Shown here piece by piece: positions 1-12,692 of a stretch of DNA of 64,000 bases. Both the position numbers and the translations under genes were made by a program. The stretch lies in the NCBI GenBank assembly GCA_950295325.1, contig OX485803.1, positions 9,922,001 through 9,986,000 of the forward strand, read 5' to 3'. A model generated the notes under the pieces. That model ran no database searches. It was not told where the DNA came from and was given only the letters and a program-made list of their open reading frames with translations. The DNA comes from Polytrichum commune. Taxonomy: Eukaryota > Streptophyta > Polytrichopsida > Polytrichales > Polytrichaceae. Within the stretch, counting starts at the first letter, position 1. The number at the start of each line of letters is the position of its first letter.

Positions 1-28
1 CTGGTTTCTATATCTTTTTTGTTTTCAG

Positions 29-3000
29 ACTGCTCTTTCAGCACTAAAAGCAGAGCTAGATGCAAGGGAGAAGCTGTTGGATGAGAGGGAGGGTACCTCA
101 CTCACCGAAGAGCAACTTCCTGGGGCATTTAGGTTTGATGCAGAAGTCACTAAGTCCAATGAAAACCAGCGTCACAAAGTGGTATCTGGCTCTCAAATTG
201 GCACTAGACACAGGCAGGTTCAAGCTGATGTACAACCATCAGCCAGGACTAATGGAAATCACAAAGCTACTGCAACTACAAATTCACCCAATCCTCCAGT
301 ACAAGAAGGAGGTGTCAATGTCCTATCAATCGTTAAGGTGGAATCTGTGGGTCAGGAGGATATTGTTAGTGACAATGTGCAAAACAGGCATGACTCTGGT
401 AAGTCAGCTATGAATTGAATTTTGTCCATGGAAGGTTAGTCTTTCCTCAATTTTGCAAAAACAAGGTTATTCTTTTAATTTAAAATTTTTATAGCCTTCG
501 TCTTAGTTTGCTATGACACCTCAAATGAACGGAGTTGACCCTTTGCCTTAGTTTGTTGCAGCCATGAGCTGGGACATCATACCTAGTTCTGTTTTACAGA
601 ATGACTGTAGGTGAGGATTTCTTGAATTCAGTGTTTTAATCAGTATGTGGAAGTCATCTCTGCAAACTGGCCACTTGCTCTCTAATATAGAATATGCTGG
701 GTTCTTGCTTAGCTGGAAGGAAATTTTCATGTCAGTGGTTGTTTTCTCCGACTTTGGGTCTCCTTTGTGGGTAGCAACAATAATTGAATGCTCTGAGATA
801 CAATGGAGTCTCACTGATCAATACATTGTGTCAGGTCATGATGATAAATTGGTAGAGGAGCTTGTCTCAGCATCACCCCACACTAGGCGGAAATATCAGC
901 GAGTGGGGCTATTCCAGAGAAGAGAAGTGGAAGACTCAAAGACGCCTCAGGAATCAGAATTTGATCCTTTACCAAGAAAGTTGGCTGGGCAGAAGCAAGA
1001 CTCAAATGGATGGGGAGGCAAACCGTTATCACATGACTCCTTCATGAAGAAGAATCAAGTGTAAGAAGTCTGTTTTTGTTTCTTTTTGTGCCACATGCAT
1101 TGTAGCATGGAGTTGCTGACAAATGGCAGCAACTGTTCAAAGAATGAAAGTAATTTTGTAGAGAGAGTGGTCTTTGTGATGGATTGCTTAAGGCAGGAAT
1201 CATCATTGATGCAGGATATGTACATGTAACAGAAGAATTCCAGGTGCACTTTGCAGTTGTAATAATTCTTGAAACATTGAGAGATTCTTAGGGTGGTTGG
1301 TTTCGTTTGTTTAGGAGGTATTTCCTTTAATATCTTGGATTTTTTATTCAGGCCAATTGAAGTTGCTCTTCAAGAAGATGCACCAGGTCTGCTGGAGGTA
1401 TGCTTGTTTATAACTCGTTGAATTCATTTGTCATCTAAGCAGTTGAAGTCTGGAGTTTAGTGTCTGAAAGAAGGGAGCTTATTTTTTGCTTGGTATGTAA
1501 AATGGAGGCCTGGTTAACTTGACATGATTGACATGATTTAGGAGAGGATGAAGGTGATATGTTATGCTGTGTTGCTGTGAAAGTATCTAAAGGTAGATCC
1601 AAAGCATTTCTGGTGCCTTAGCAATCTCATATCTGTGTTCAAATGTGTACTTTCTTGAAATGTGCAGCAATTACTTGAAAAGGGGTTGCTTGAGGATATG
1701 CATGTATATGGTGATGCTCATGATGAATCATCAGGCAGCGAGCTAACTTCAAATGAATTTGGTGAACTTGAGAGTGTTGTTGGCAAGGTATGTTTCTAGT
1801 TCCAGGACATCCTTGCATTTTGTAGTATTAAATTGTGAATCACATCAAACCCTTTGTAAGGTACTCTTCCGCACTTTCTTGTACCTGATAGTTGTGCTGT
1901 GGTGGTGACAGCTCTGGGGATCAAGTAGTGGCCTTACAAAGGAGATCATTCCTCTTAAAGGACAAGCATCAAACACTGGCACTCTTCCCCGCTATTGCCT
2001 AGCCTGTCTACTTTCCCTCATTGAACAGGCACTTCTCTGACCTTCTTTTGTCCTGAGTGTTGTTCTTCAGTGCTCAAAATATAAAGTGTCAGATCCTAAT
2101 TTTAATGATCCTGTGCACAATGAATGTATGAGTGTTGCAGTTTTAACAGGGTTTGCCCTCTGAAGCTCACAAGAGGTAACAGTTAGCACATGAATATAAT
2201 GGTGATAAGACCTTCGAATATTGCATGGTTTTGAGTAAGAAGGTATATAGGGCGACCTTGAAAATAGTCAATTTTTGAGTTGTCCAGTGTGGCTTTTGCT
2301 GACAGACAAAAGCCCTGCGGCGACGCAAATGGCCAGTGGAGTGGGGCTGGTGTCGACGCCTGCATGCCTTCCTTTTTGTCTTTGAAAAGCACAACAGGTT
2401 CCATCTTTAGACCTGATTTTCAACAACAATATGTATGGGATATTCTATGTTCACCACCTAAATGATGACAAGGTGCAGTTTATAATTCCTCCAACATCTT
2501 AAATTTTTTCCTGATTGTCTTTTTATAACATGTGATTCATTGTTCCTACAGAATTGTGATAGAGCGCCCTGAATATGGATTTGCGACATACTTTTTTGAG
2601 CTGGTTCAGTCGTTACCAGTGAAATGGCAAGTTCAGCGGTTGATTACTGTTATGAGCGTGGCTTCAACTGGACGGGCGGCTCTCCTAGAAAATCGGCAAT
2701 TAGAGGTGAGTGAGGTGGAAGCATATTAGGTTATCCCCCACTGATCTATTTTGCTAAATATTGGGAAAATGTGTCAGTACTGACTTTCGAAAACTTGGAA
2801 TACAAAGAATATCATGAAGGACTTAAACAGCCACAGGTTCGCGTACACCCATGCCTTGTTTTTGGTATGTTAGTGTTTCCAAAGTGGCTTACATTAAACC
2901 TTTTGGGTGCTAGACCTCTTTTCTGCATTGTGTCTCCAATAATGTGAAGCATTGCATGTCCCAAGGAGGCTTGTTCCCAACAATTGAGGTTTGGGTGTGT

Positions 3001-3671
3001 TTCTTTCACCCAGAACCTATATTGCTGTTATGGGAGCGTTCTATAAGAATTTGAACATCAGAAAATCAAACCGAAGTTTAGATTTGTGAAGACAATTGCA
3101 ACTCACCTTTGAAACGCCACAATGTGCTTATAGTACATAGAGAGGATTCTGATGAAATATATATGAAATTAAATGGGTCAGTGGTGGCATTACATGTCCA
3201 TGTTTGACACTTCTTTTTGGCTCACTTCATTGAGTGTATGGTCTTTTTAATCATCTTTCCATGTCTCTGTTGCTAGTTGGATGTATTCTATGACATCTCA
3301 AATCATCTCAGTGGTTGATTTGTGTGAGCTCATGATTTGTTTTGGGATAGGTGGGGCGTGATTTGACACCTGAAGAGGCAGCCATCCTGGAAGATTATGG
3401 TTGGAACCCTAGTAGTGGTTTGGGCTCTCTGCTCAATTTCTGTCACCGTGTGGTGCACGACTATAACAAAGGACAAGACATAGCTGACCTTGGAACTGAT
3501 TGGAAGCAGAAAATTGGAAAGCTTCTTATGGATGGTTATGACCAGGGCAGCATTGTACAATCCTTTCCAAAGAAACTGCAAAAGCTGGTCAAGGACTATT
3601 CAACTGTCAATAATGACATGCCTGCTGTACACATCAAGAATGAGCCAGCATACCTGTCAAACAGTGTATAG
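29..3671 (+). CDS. Conserved plant protein of unknown function, 3' part (5' end outside the window)
   Basis: I do not recognise this protein. Exons read by eye: 29-398, 835-1060, 1352-1397, 1668-1787, 1912-2028, 2306-2397, 2552-2705 and 3351-3671. All phases agree and together they give 481 residues ending at TAG. The first visible exon follows a clear acceptor (tttcag), so more coding sequence lies upstream. The N-terminal part is charged and probably coiled coil (ALKAELDAREKLLDERE), followed by a low-complexity, hydrophilic stretch. The C-terminal half is compact and looks like a real domain, with YCLACLLSLIEQ, RKWPVEWGWCRRL, IVIERPEYGFATYFFELVQ and LEDYGWNPSSGLGSLLNFC in order. There is no signal peptide or membrane segment. 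The intron at 2029-2305 has to use a GC donor. I am sure it is a real gene; function is open. Confidence 0.85.
2029..2305 (+). other. Intron with apparent GC-AG borders
   Basis: The reading frame needs exon 1912-2028 (ending ATT GAA CAG) to join exon 2306 (ACA AAA GCC). The base pair after the exon is GC, not GT, and the acceptor is a normal CAG. Without this splice the frame runs into TGA after three codons. GC-AG introns are a known minor class, but the following bases (GCACTT) match its usual AG|GCAAGT poorly. Confidence 0.6.
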
Positions 3672-4619
3672 GGACCATTTAATATCAAGCCTATAGCTCG
3701 AGTGGTTGGTTGGGCCTCATCTCCACCTTGCAAGTGGCATGATTTCCATTCTCCACTGAGCCATGCTAGTGTTACCCGCGATGGTCCACCCAACCAACTA
3801 TGGTGGTCCCAGGGTCTACTGGTCATTTTGAAAGTTGTGGGTACTGAGGGCTCAACAAGCCTAGTAGGGGGAGGAACAAATGGGTGATCAAGTTGCCCCG
3901 CTTGCAGCCATTACAAAGAGTCCTCCTCTTAAGTGAGGCAGTAGCCTGCAGTTGAAGAGACTCTGTAAATTATGCTAGTGTCAGCAAACGTAGGCGCTCT
4001 CCCTGCTTTTTTGAGGGACCAGTTACCATGTCATTGCCATCATATGTGCAGTTTAGAAGGTTTCATTCCCATTGAGCAATGCAGCGCTGCTGTGGGGTGG
4101 GATGGCACCACACGATTTCTTGCTAAGGAGCAAGGTCCGAATTCAATCAACTGAAGCAATCTGCACTTGCTGACAAGATTCTGGGTTTGAGCTTGGTGCT
4201 CAAAGCTGTTCGAGGAATGCAGCTCCCAACATTTTTGTGGACTCTGGAGGGGGAAAACGACCCTCATGTACGGCAAAGTATCAGCAGCATGGAAGTAAGG
4301 CTCATGCCACCTTGTGATGTACTGTATCATTATAAGCTTTCTCTCCAGGCAGTGTTATCTAGAGTAATTAAAACACTATTGTACAACGTCAACTTGTATC
4401 AGTGTGGTTACACTCCTTGTGCAGAGGTGTCCTCAATGCAAGCTTTTGGTCCAGGCCACCTGGTCTCCTGTCTGCCAAGCATTGTACAATCTGCGGTAGA
4501 AAAGGTTGACTGTACCATAAAAGCTTCAGTTGGTCATGTAGAGGGCTCTAAAAGTTGGCAAATTCTTTGGATTTTGAAGATTTTTATACGTAGTTGCATA
4601 TTGCCTCCTCAACAATAAT
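3672..4619 (+). other. Probable 3' UTR and downstream flank
   Basis: No coding exon is supported here. The first few hundred bases after the TAG are likely 3' UTR of the preceding gene. The 143-codon open frame at 4187-4618 has no recognisable features and runs straight into the next repeat. Confidence 0.4.
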
Positions 4620-4967
4620 GTTTACATCATGGACCATGAAGTTGTCCCTTGCTCCTCTAAAGTATGCGATTGGTTGTTGAATCTCTTCTTGGGACCACTT
4701 CGGTTGACATCAAGAAAAAATTGTACGAGTGACCATGGAACTTGAGGTCTCCAAAAGGCCTATTTTTAGGCCTATATTATCCATTGTCATGGTCCAACGG
4801 GTTTTGCGGTAGGAGAGGCAAATAAGGTTCTCTCGTTGGGAATGTCAAGGCCCAAAGGCTTCAAGAATGCATGTTTTAGAAATCGGACCATTTAAGTGTT
4901 ATCATGAAGTGTGATCATGGAAAAATGCCCTCTGACATGGGACGGCTTCATGGTCCATGATGTAAAC
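4620..4967. mobile_element. Non-autonomous terminal-inverted-repeat element, family F2
   Basis: The ends are inverted copies of each other: GTTTACATCATGGACC at 4620 and its exact complement ending at 4967. The perfect match is 22 bp and extends to about 29 bp with mismatches. No coding capacity. The interior (accatggaacttgaggtct, gttttgcggtaggagaggc) is shared with 23600-23720 inside the larger copy at 22587-24082. AAT flanks both ends and may be the target duplication. Confidence 0.75.
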
Positions 4968-5589
4968 AATCTTAAGTACACTAACACCAAGAGCCATCAG
5001 GATACACTAGTGTTCAAGTTTTTGGTCATTAATGTAAACTAGCACAGGCTTCATAATAGGGTAAGTGACACTAATACACATTGTGATACTAAATATCATA
5101 AATGTGGTATTGATATTTATGCTTATTGGACCATTCTAAAACGGCTTTAGCTTAACCAAGAATATTGTAGAGGGCTCTCTACTCCAACACAAAATAATTA
5201 TTTTCCCCTCAAATTTTGCCATGTGTCATGCTCACGTTTGTTAAGACCACTTGTATCCCGCATGGAAACTCCATTTTGGCATGGGTAAAGATGAAACAGA
5301 TGAAATAGAGAGACCTTTGTGATAAAGTCAATGTCCAAATTCCAAAAGGCATTGAGAATAACCAACCACTCTATATCATCCTTTCATATCTAGTACATTA
5401 GTCTCATGTCTTATGCATATCAAATTTTTGTAACACTCATGAAGTAATATACAAATCCATTCAAATAATTGCATATTTCAATCCATTGCAGTCATGACAA
5501 TGTTGGTCAGGTATAGAAGTGAATGCGTGGGTTATCAATAATCAACATCAATAATGGTATCAGAGAACCTCCATGTGGATATCAAGATT
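4968..5589. other. Intergenic, no gene seen
   Basis: AT-rich sequence without supported coding frames. It carries short motifs (gtgacactaat, actaaatatcat) resembling ends of family F4, so it may hold a decayed copy. Confidence 0.35.
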
Positions 5590-5895
5590 GTAATACCCTT
5601 GGAATATTGATATTTGATGGGTATGTTAAGGTGAGAGAATCTTTGTAAACCTGAGTCAGTGTGTGGGCCAATATTGTTCTAAACCATGTTGATGGTAGGA
5701 TAATTTTGTGTAGATACGATGAAGGAATTTGGTATGATGAAGGAATTTATGTGGTATACAAATCTAAGTGATAGCAAAAACATAATCATCATCAGATACC
5801 CATATCCTACCGGCATCGAAACTATGAAATCCTTGTTATGAAAATTTGAATGGTATTTGAAAAAGTCGATACTAGACCAACACTGGTTGTGGCCC
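5590..5895. repeat. Dispersed repeat family F6, copy 1
   Basis: The stretch contains cagatacccatatcctac, ccggcatcgaaactatgaaa and ccaacactggttgt. It shares this order with 30380-30652 (same orientation) and, as reverse complement, with 51290-51650 and 57965-58345. Non-coding; probably a MITE-like element whose exact ends I cannot define. Confidence 0.6.
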
Positions 5896-6957
5896 ACAAT
5901 GTTGGTTGCTCCTCCATATACTTATGTCATGATATTATAATGATCAAAGTTTCTCCATTGTATCCATAGTTAGACACTACCGTAGGTAGATGTCCAATCC
6001 AACACAATTGTGCCAGATAATTATTTAAAGTGCCAAAAGTTGGTCCATAATTTCAAAATAATAAATTTTAAAACTTTGACACCTTTTCACAATTCTAGCT
6101 AGTTCAGAAATATCCAACCAATAGGTATAAGGTGTTCACATTGCACATTACATTGGAAATACATTTTATGATATAATCCCTCCCCATGAGGTGCCCACAA
6201 TTCATGTGAGATATTTAACTTGAGAGATGAAGCCATGGTAGTCCTATTGATATGAAACCTCTTGTATGCACTTGTTTGTATCTTTTGTATAACAACTTCA
6301 AATTGCACTTTTGTTGTTGTTGGAGGTAGTACAATGTTTGATTGTCTAAGTTTTCTTAGTTTAACACAACTTCAAAAAAAACATTCTTCTTAGCATAATC
6401 AATCTCTCAAAACCTGTTCATAATACATTTTCTCTTCAAACCTCTTCGCTTCTTGAAAATGCTTGCTGAAATTTGTTCACATGTTTTGCAAAACCTTAAA
6501 ATCACAAAGTTATTCTTGGAGGTGGTACTTGTGTACCAACATTCTCTTATGGAGGTTGGACACAACTCAAAATATGTGCATCTTTTATGTGGAATTGAAG
6601 CCCAAAAAATTATGAAGGACATAGACCAAGTTCTTAGTACATAGTTTTGCAACTTAGTTGATTTGACACCTCAAATTAGTGTATTCGATGTTATTTGAAA
6701 CAAGAAAACGGTAGAACCGTGAGGCTCTGTCCTTTGCTATGAAAGACTACAATTGTAGTTGATTACTTTGCTCATGCCAATCCATGACTATTCATTATAC
6801 CAAACCTTTCTTGGATTTAGTGCACCTTCTTCTCAAATACAGGTCAAGGATTGAAGCTACTCATTTATCACCCAAATTTTTAAAAATAAATAATCAAGAA
6901 CTGCCAGAATAACTATAGTTCACTAGATTTCTTTCAATGCATTTTAGGAAGCACTTG

Positions 6958-6989
<32 letters not shown>

Positions 6990-7734
6990 CTATAGTTAAC
7001 ATCCACATTACATAAAGTGGACCAAAAATAACAAGAACAAGTAACATCCAAGTGTGAACACAAAGTAGTTAGGAAATTTGCTCTTGAAACGAAGAAGTTG
7101 ATGCATAGTCTCTGTCCTAAAGACAGAGCCAATAAATCGGCGACAAACTCTATAGAGGATCGAGTTTTTATGTTGGATGGATGAGAGCCTATGTTTGTAT
7201 ACAATAACACCCTCTCTCCTTCAGTTATAACCTTTTTGTGGAAGAACAACTTGTTCTCATCCTTTCTTATTTGAAACAATCAAGGCACCTAATGATAAGC
7301 CAACACCAAAAGCTGATTTTACCAAACTAAAGCAACTCTACATCCATTATTGCTCATCATCCTTTGAAAAAGGTAATGGATGATAACCTATGACTTAGGT
7401 TTGAACAACAAATTCACTTGTAGGTAGCTCGTAAGTTTCTCCTTTTAGTTGAGTTGACAATATAATTAGCTTCATAGACTCTAAAATAGTTCGGTGCGAC
7501 TTGATTGAGATAATTATTGCACAAATATATAAGAGGGGTTCTTTTTGGTACACATGGATGAATGACATACTCATATGCCCCTTGGCTCCTTTGTAAAGCT
7601 ACAAGCATAGAGCCACCTATGAGCCAAAACAAAGTTTACAACAAATTCTTAGTTCCTAAATGGCACTAAAATACATAGTAACATAGTAATCAAGGTACAT
7701 CATATGCATATCCTTTTGTTCGTAGAATCACAAA
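5896..7734. other. Intergenic, no gene seen
   Basis: Both strands have only short, composition-driven frames. A (TA)n microsatellite lies at about 6958-6986. No RNA gene is recognisable. Confidence 0.4.
6958..6986. repeat. (TA)n microsatellite
   Basis: About fourteen uninterrupted TA dinucleotides in intergenic DNA. Confidence 0.95.
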
Positions 7735-8400
7735 AGCAACTATGGCACCCAATGCAGCCGGATTGGCACTAAGCCATTCCACTTGGCTCTTCATCCATTC
7801 CCATCCATAAATATGGATGACAAACTATAGATCTGGATGAAGCACCTTCTCAATTTCTTGGTGCTCTAAAAAGGTCATCCACTTGCCACAGTTTCCGGTT
7901 CTTTTACCCTCTTGCTTTGCATACCTCCATTCTCATCCTAGGCATATGATACAGCTCTGGGTGTAACCTACAGCTATTCATCCATGGATGAAGAGAGTGG
8001 AAGATATATGAGAATTTGGATGAATTGGCATTCATTAAGTTGCTCAACAAACATGCCATGCCGTCTGCACTTTGGACCCAAAAAAGCAAAGTCCAATGAC
8101 TTTTCATCCACTCCCATCCATAAATAGATGACGAAATAAGGATTTAGATGAAACTCAGATACACTCAGTGCAGAAATTCATCCACTTGCATACTTTTACC
8201 ATCCATCATCTTTTAAGATAGCAGTTCAAGTTCCAATCTAAAACTATTCATCTACTTTTGGAGAATGGATGATAGCCTGGAGGGTTTGGACGAATCTCAA
8301 TTACTAATTTCGATGTAAAAGGATTAATCCACAAATAGTCATTTCCTTCTTGAAATAGTGGATGGATGATAACCTGAGGGTCTGGATGACTCTCATGGAA
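7735..8400. repeat. Degenerate repeat field with CATCCA / GGATGA motifs
   Basis: Five loosely similar blocks, near 7784, 7971, 8098, 8246 and 8346, each pair a CATCCA-type motif with a following GGATGA-type motif about 30-50 bases on. They look like old, diverged tandem copies of a unit somewhat over 100 bp. The field ends just before the GA-rich leader region of the next gene. Confidence 0.5.
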
Positions 8401-9067
8401 TTCCTTGAGGTGCTCCGCAAAACACCGTCGTCTTAAAGGCAGAGGAAGGATCTTCAACACGCCATTGCCACGAAGAGTGCTCAATCGATTGCTGCCACAA
8501 CGAACGCATCGTCTCTCGCAGATGACATCGGAGTCTTCACAGCAACTAGAAGGTTTTTTCTTCCATTGGTTTTCAGTTCAGAAAACAGAAAGACAAATTA
8601 GAAAGAGAGAGATAAAGAGACAAAGCAGAGAGTAAGCGAGGGCAGAATTGCGGAGTAAACCCTAAGGCTCGTAAGGTAGCTCCCGCTGTGGTCCTTTAGA
8701 ATTGCAATCGCCTCGTGAAATTCAATTCCATTCAATTCAAATTATTTGCTTGCCGGAGGTTAGGAACTCGGCCGGCCTTGAATTGCGTGACGACGTGTTC
8801 AAGAGAGTTCATCTAGGGTTTGGCGAATTTGGCGCTTTTGGTTTTGATTTTGTGTTTTCGGTTATTTGGCATGGGAATTGTTGATGGTGTGTGGAGGGTT
8901 GGCGACCTTTGGAGGTTTTGATGATATTTGTTTTATGTGGTTAGGTATGGATATGGATGAGAGTCTTATGCTGAGGGTTTGTTGACGATGTGTATGTATG
9001 TGGCAGGGGGCTGATGGCATGCTATTTCCTATACATAAGTTTTTTAACGGCATAGAATCATCGATGG
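8401..9067 (+). promoter_or_regulatory. Probable promoter / 5' leader of the RING-FYVE-SYLF gene, with a telo-box
   Basis: A purine-rich GA tract at about 8578-8640 is followed by AAACCCTAA at 8657-8665. AAACCCTAA is the plant telo-box found near transcription starts of many housekeeping genes. The 5' UTR probably begins near here and is spliced to the acceptor at 9612-9614 (acag) before the ATG at 9639. The start site itself is not determinable. Confidence 0.4.
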
Positions 9068-9602
9068 AAGGTGTGTTATCCTTATTAAGGCATTTGCTAG
9101 TGTCAATTTAAGTGTGACCTATTAGATGGAATTGCTTGGTTCAAGTTCGTTGGTTGCAATTGATCAAGGTCGGGTCAGCCGTAATGAATACATCCGCTTT
9201 TGTGGGAATTGAGAATCATCCAATTGCCACTTTTGCAGCATAATATTGCTTTGAGACACTGGAACATCCTTTGACTAGTAGCAGGTGATACAGTACTCAA
9301 TTGTCAATACTGAGGGTTGATGAACTATTCTTTTTTAATGAAAGGTGTGTATCCTTATTAAGACATCTGCTAGTGTCAATTGAAGTGTGACCTATTAGAT
9401 GGAATCACTTGGTTCAAGTTCAATTGTTTGCAATTGATCAAGGTCGGGTCAGCCACGATGAATAGGTATATCCCCTTCGTGGGAATTTGGGATTATCCAA
9501 TTGCCACCTTTACAGCATGGTATTGCTTTGGGGTTCTGGGTCATCCTTCCACTACTAGGCATGTGATACAGTACTTAATCGTCAAAGCAGAGAACTAATG
9601 AA
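9068..9602. repeat. Tandem direct duplication, two copies of about 0.26 kb
   Basis: Copy 1 (about 9068-9325) and copy 2 (about 9340-9602) align along their whole length. Both contain atccttattaag, gtgtgacctattagatggaat, caattgatcaaggtcgggtc, atccaattgccac and gtgatacagtact. They differ by scattered substitutions and small indels, so the duplication is not recent. It sits in the 5' leader intron just upstream of the ATG exon. Confidence 0.85.
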
Positions 9603-9638
9603 CCCTTAATACAGGTTGGAGAAGTTGATTGCAAGCTA

Positions 9639-12600
9639 ATGGAGGAAGAAGATTTGGAAATGTACAGCTCTTTAAGCACAGTTATGATGGAGGAAAATCC
9701 CTGGGCGTCAAGGAGCCGGGGGAAAAAATCCTCTCAGGATGCTGATCATACGTCAAGATGCCCATACTGTATGGATGTTGCTGGAAGGAATGGCGGTCTT
9801 GCAACCCTTGCATGTGGCCATACAGGATGCCTGGGGTGTCTCCAGAGAGTAAGAGCTCTTGCATTTTGATCACAGTTTGAAATTCTATATCCCTTTCTTT
9901 ATCAAGTCTGACTGTTACGCTTTCCATTTTTTGGATCCTGAGACATCAACAGTAATCTGGCCCAAACTGTGATCTCAATAGCTGGTTTCATCAGAGGTGC
10001 TTGTTTATTTCCATCTGTTCAACAGTTTTCTTCCTTCCAGTACTGACATGGGTCATGCAGGTGCAAGAGAGCTCAAGGCAGCCCCTCTGTCCAACTTGCT
10101 GCAAACCTGTCAGTGAGGATTTCGGCCTTAGTCCAGATTACGACCTCTGCAAATCGCTGGGTGAAGGGGAAGAAGCAGAGGACGACTCTGAGCATCCACC
10201 TACTACATGGGAACAGAAATCTCCAACAAAGCGAGCAAGTTTACAGGAGCACGAACCTTCTCAAGCCCTAACTTTGAACAAGTCTTCGTCACAGTCACAA
10301 TCGAGGCGTCTAATATATGACCTTCCTTTACCTGAAGAAACTGGCTCTTGGATACCAGTCTCAATACCTCCTAAAGGTTACAAAGACTCCCAACTTACAT
10401 CTGCCAGATCAGAAATACCTGGTGGCGGAGGGCCTTGGTATCCAGAGAGAGTGCAATATGAGGAGGCAAGGGAAGCACGTCCAGAAGTTAACCTTTGGAA
10501 TGTTTTGAATGGGTTTATCAACATCATCGCTGGAAAGTCTATCACTCAAATGATTTCTGAAGATACCTCAACACAGACATGGCCTGAACTTGCCCAAAGA
10601 TACTCTGCAAGAAGTGGACTGGTAATGCTTCCAACTTTGTTCTTAAAGCTTCTGGTTTCAATTTCTGCTTACTCAGCAAGAAGGAATGTTTGCTTCCTCA
10701 AGTAATTAGCAGTCAATGTTTTTTCTGTGGTTATCTTACAGTCGGTTACATCTTTCTGATAGATCAGAGCAAGGAGCTCTTACATAGGTTAATGGTGGAA
10801 TGGCAGGTGACACCAGACCATTCGTGGAGATTAAATCATGCACCAAGTGCACCCCCTCTCCTCCTAGGTCCTAATGAAGAAAGTCGGGAAAGACGTGACG
10901 TGCTGAATGCAGAGCCCCCCCAGTGGATTGCAGATAGTGCTGCATCTGCTTGCATGCAATGTTGTGCCAACTTTCGGGCAGTTTCTTGTGGGAGGCATCA
11001 CTGCCGATTTTGTGGGGGAATCTTCTGTCGCAGGTGCTCTTCTGGACGGTGTTTACTTCCAGTGAAGTTTCGAGAACGTAACCCACAAAGGGTCTGTGAT
11101 GTCTGTTGGGAACGACTTCAGCCTGTGCAAAGAATCTTAGCTGACAGGGTTAGCAATGCTGCCCAGACAGCAACTCACGATGTGACAGACATGAGCTGCA
11201 TGCGAGCATGGATTAATAACCCCTTAGGGCTCACTATGGAGGATGAAATTTACAAAGCCACGAACACTCTCAGAAGTTATTTCAGTGTAAGTACCTCTAG
11301 TTGTGTTTTAAACATAGCCTTACCTTCTTCCAACTGTGGATGTAATGATCAGTGACGCTTAACAATGACATGTTAAATATAATTTTTTGTATTCTCTGAA
11401 CTCTGATACATTAATGTCTTTCTTTTTTAAACCAAAGTTGAGGAGCTTGTAAAAGGCCACTTATCTTTGTCCTGATACTCATTTTGGTCCTCTGCTGTCA
11501 CATTTCAATTCTATAGCTATTTGCATTTTCTTATTATGGCCAGTGTCATTATCTTCTGCAGTCATTCAATCTAAGAACCTTGTCAGTTATTGCATGTTTT
11601 GTGGGCTTGCTTCTGATCTGAACCAGCTCATGTTTGCACTTTTATTGTATAGTAATATCCTTAACATGGGGTTCTGTGACCATTTGTTTACAGATGGGAG
11701 AGTTAGCACCAGAGAAGTCAATACCTGATGCAGTTCTTAATGGAGCAAGAGGCCTGGCAATTCTTACAGTGTTCAAGATGGGTCTTATGCTAACGTACAA
11801 GGTTGGGACGGGCCTCGTTGTTGCCCGTAATAGGGATGGCACATGGTCTGCTCCATCTGCCATTGCCTCTTGTGGTCTTGGATGGGGTGCTCAGGTAGGC
11901 ATTTCATTATAGTAGGTTCTAACCTTCGTTGGAGTTGACACTTTCAGTCAAAGCTCACTGCGATTGTTGGGTGTGACATTTCAGTGTCAGAGCATGTACA
12001 GGCCTCACAGTTGCAGTGCACATGCTTCCAGAAGTGTAAGATAGTAGATTTTGATTTTGTGGAGCGGTGATGTTATTACAGAGTGTTAGCCTACTTCTGT
12101 TTGATCCAAAGCCATGTGATGGTTCCAGTGTGTCATTGAGGTATAGAATGGCCATTCTATTGTCTATACACAAACTCATGAAGAATATTGGGGTGGATAT
12201 TGTACTCAGGCTGGAGGTGAATTGACTGATTTCATCATAGTTCTTCGAACGTCTGAGGCAGTGAATGCCTTTTGTGGGAAGGTTCATCTGGCTGTGGGCG
12301 CTGGCCTAAGTGTTGCAGCAGGACCTGTGGGTAGAGCTGCGGAAGCAGACTTACGGGCAGGTGATGGAGGTGCTGCTGCTTGCTACACATACAGCCGCAG
12401 TAAAGGTAAGAAAACCTAGGGTGCATGGATAGAAGATAGCCAGGCTGTGCTTATATATTTCATGACCTGTGTAAGTGAGGAGCTTCTTCTTACATTCTTG
12501 GTTGATGTTGTAGGTGCTTTTCTGGGATGCTCTTTGGAAGGTAACGTTGTGGCCACACGTGCGGCAGCCAATGCAAGCTTTTATGGCGATTCTACACTTA

Positions 12601-12692
12601 CTGCTATTGATATATTGATGGGTCAAGTGGCACCCCCTAGAGCTGCAGCCCCTCTTTACAGTGCCCTTTCTCATCTCTTTGCTTACAGATAA
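9639..12692 (+). CDS. RING + FYVE + SYLF domain protein (plant phosphoinositide-binding endomembrane type)
   Basis: Exons 9639-9848, 10061-10621, 10768-11286, 11694-11894, 12210-12405 and 12514-12692 keep phase and give 621 residues. Residues about 41-83 form a C3HC4 RING finger (CPYC, CGHTGCLGC, CPTC). Residues about 310-370 form a FYVE finger with all signature parts: WIAD, GRHHCRFCG and RVCDVC. From about 385 to the end is a SYLF (DUF500) domain, with GARGLAILTVFKMG, GTGLVVARN, GLGWGAQ and a C-terminal FYGDSTL. FYVE fingers bind PI3P on endosomes and SYLF domains bind lipids and actin, so the product should act on endosomal membranes. The RING suggests E3 ligase activity. Arabidopsis At3g43230 and At1g29800 are FYVE/SYLF proteins of this type; I am unsure whether they carry this RING. 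The 10622-10767 intron acceptor is the least certain junction. Confidence 0.92.

Noticed and set aside
645-834. Upstream part of the 139-codon frame before 835
   Set aside because: The phase and the acceptor at 831-834 show that the exon starts at 835; the preceding sequence is intron that happens to be open.
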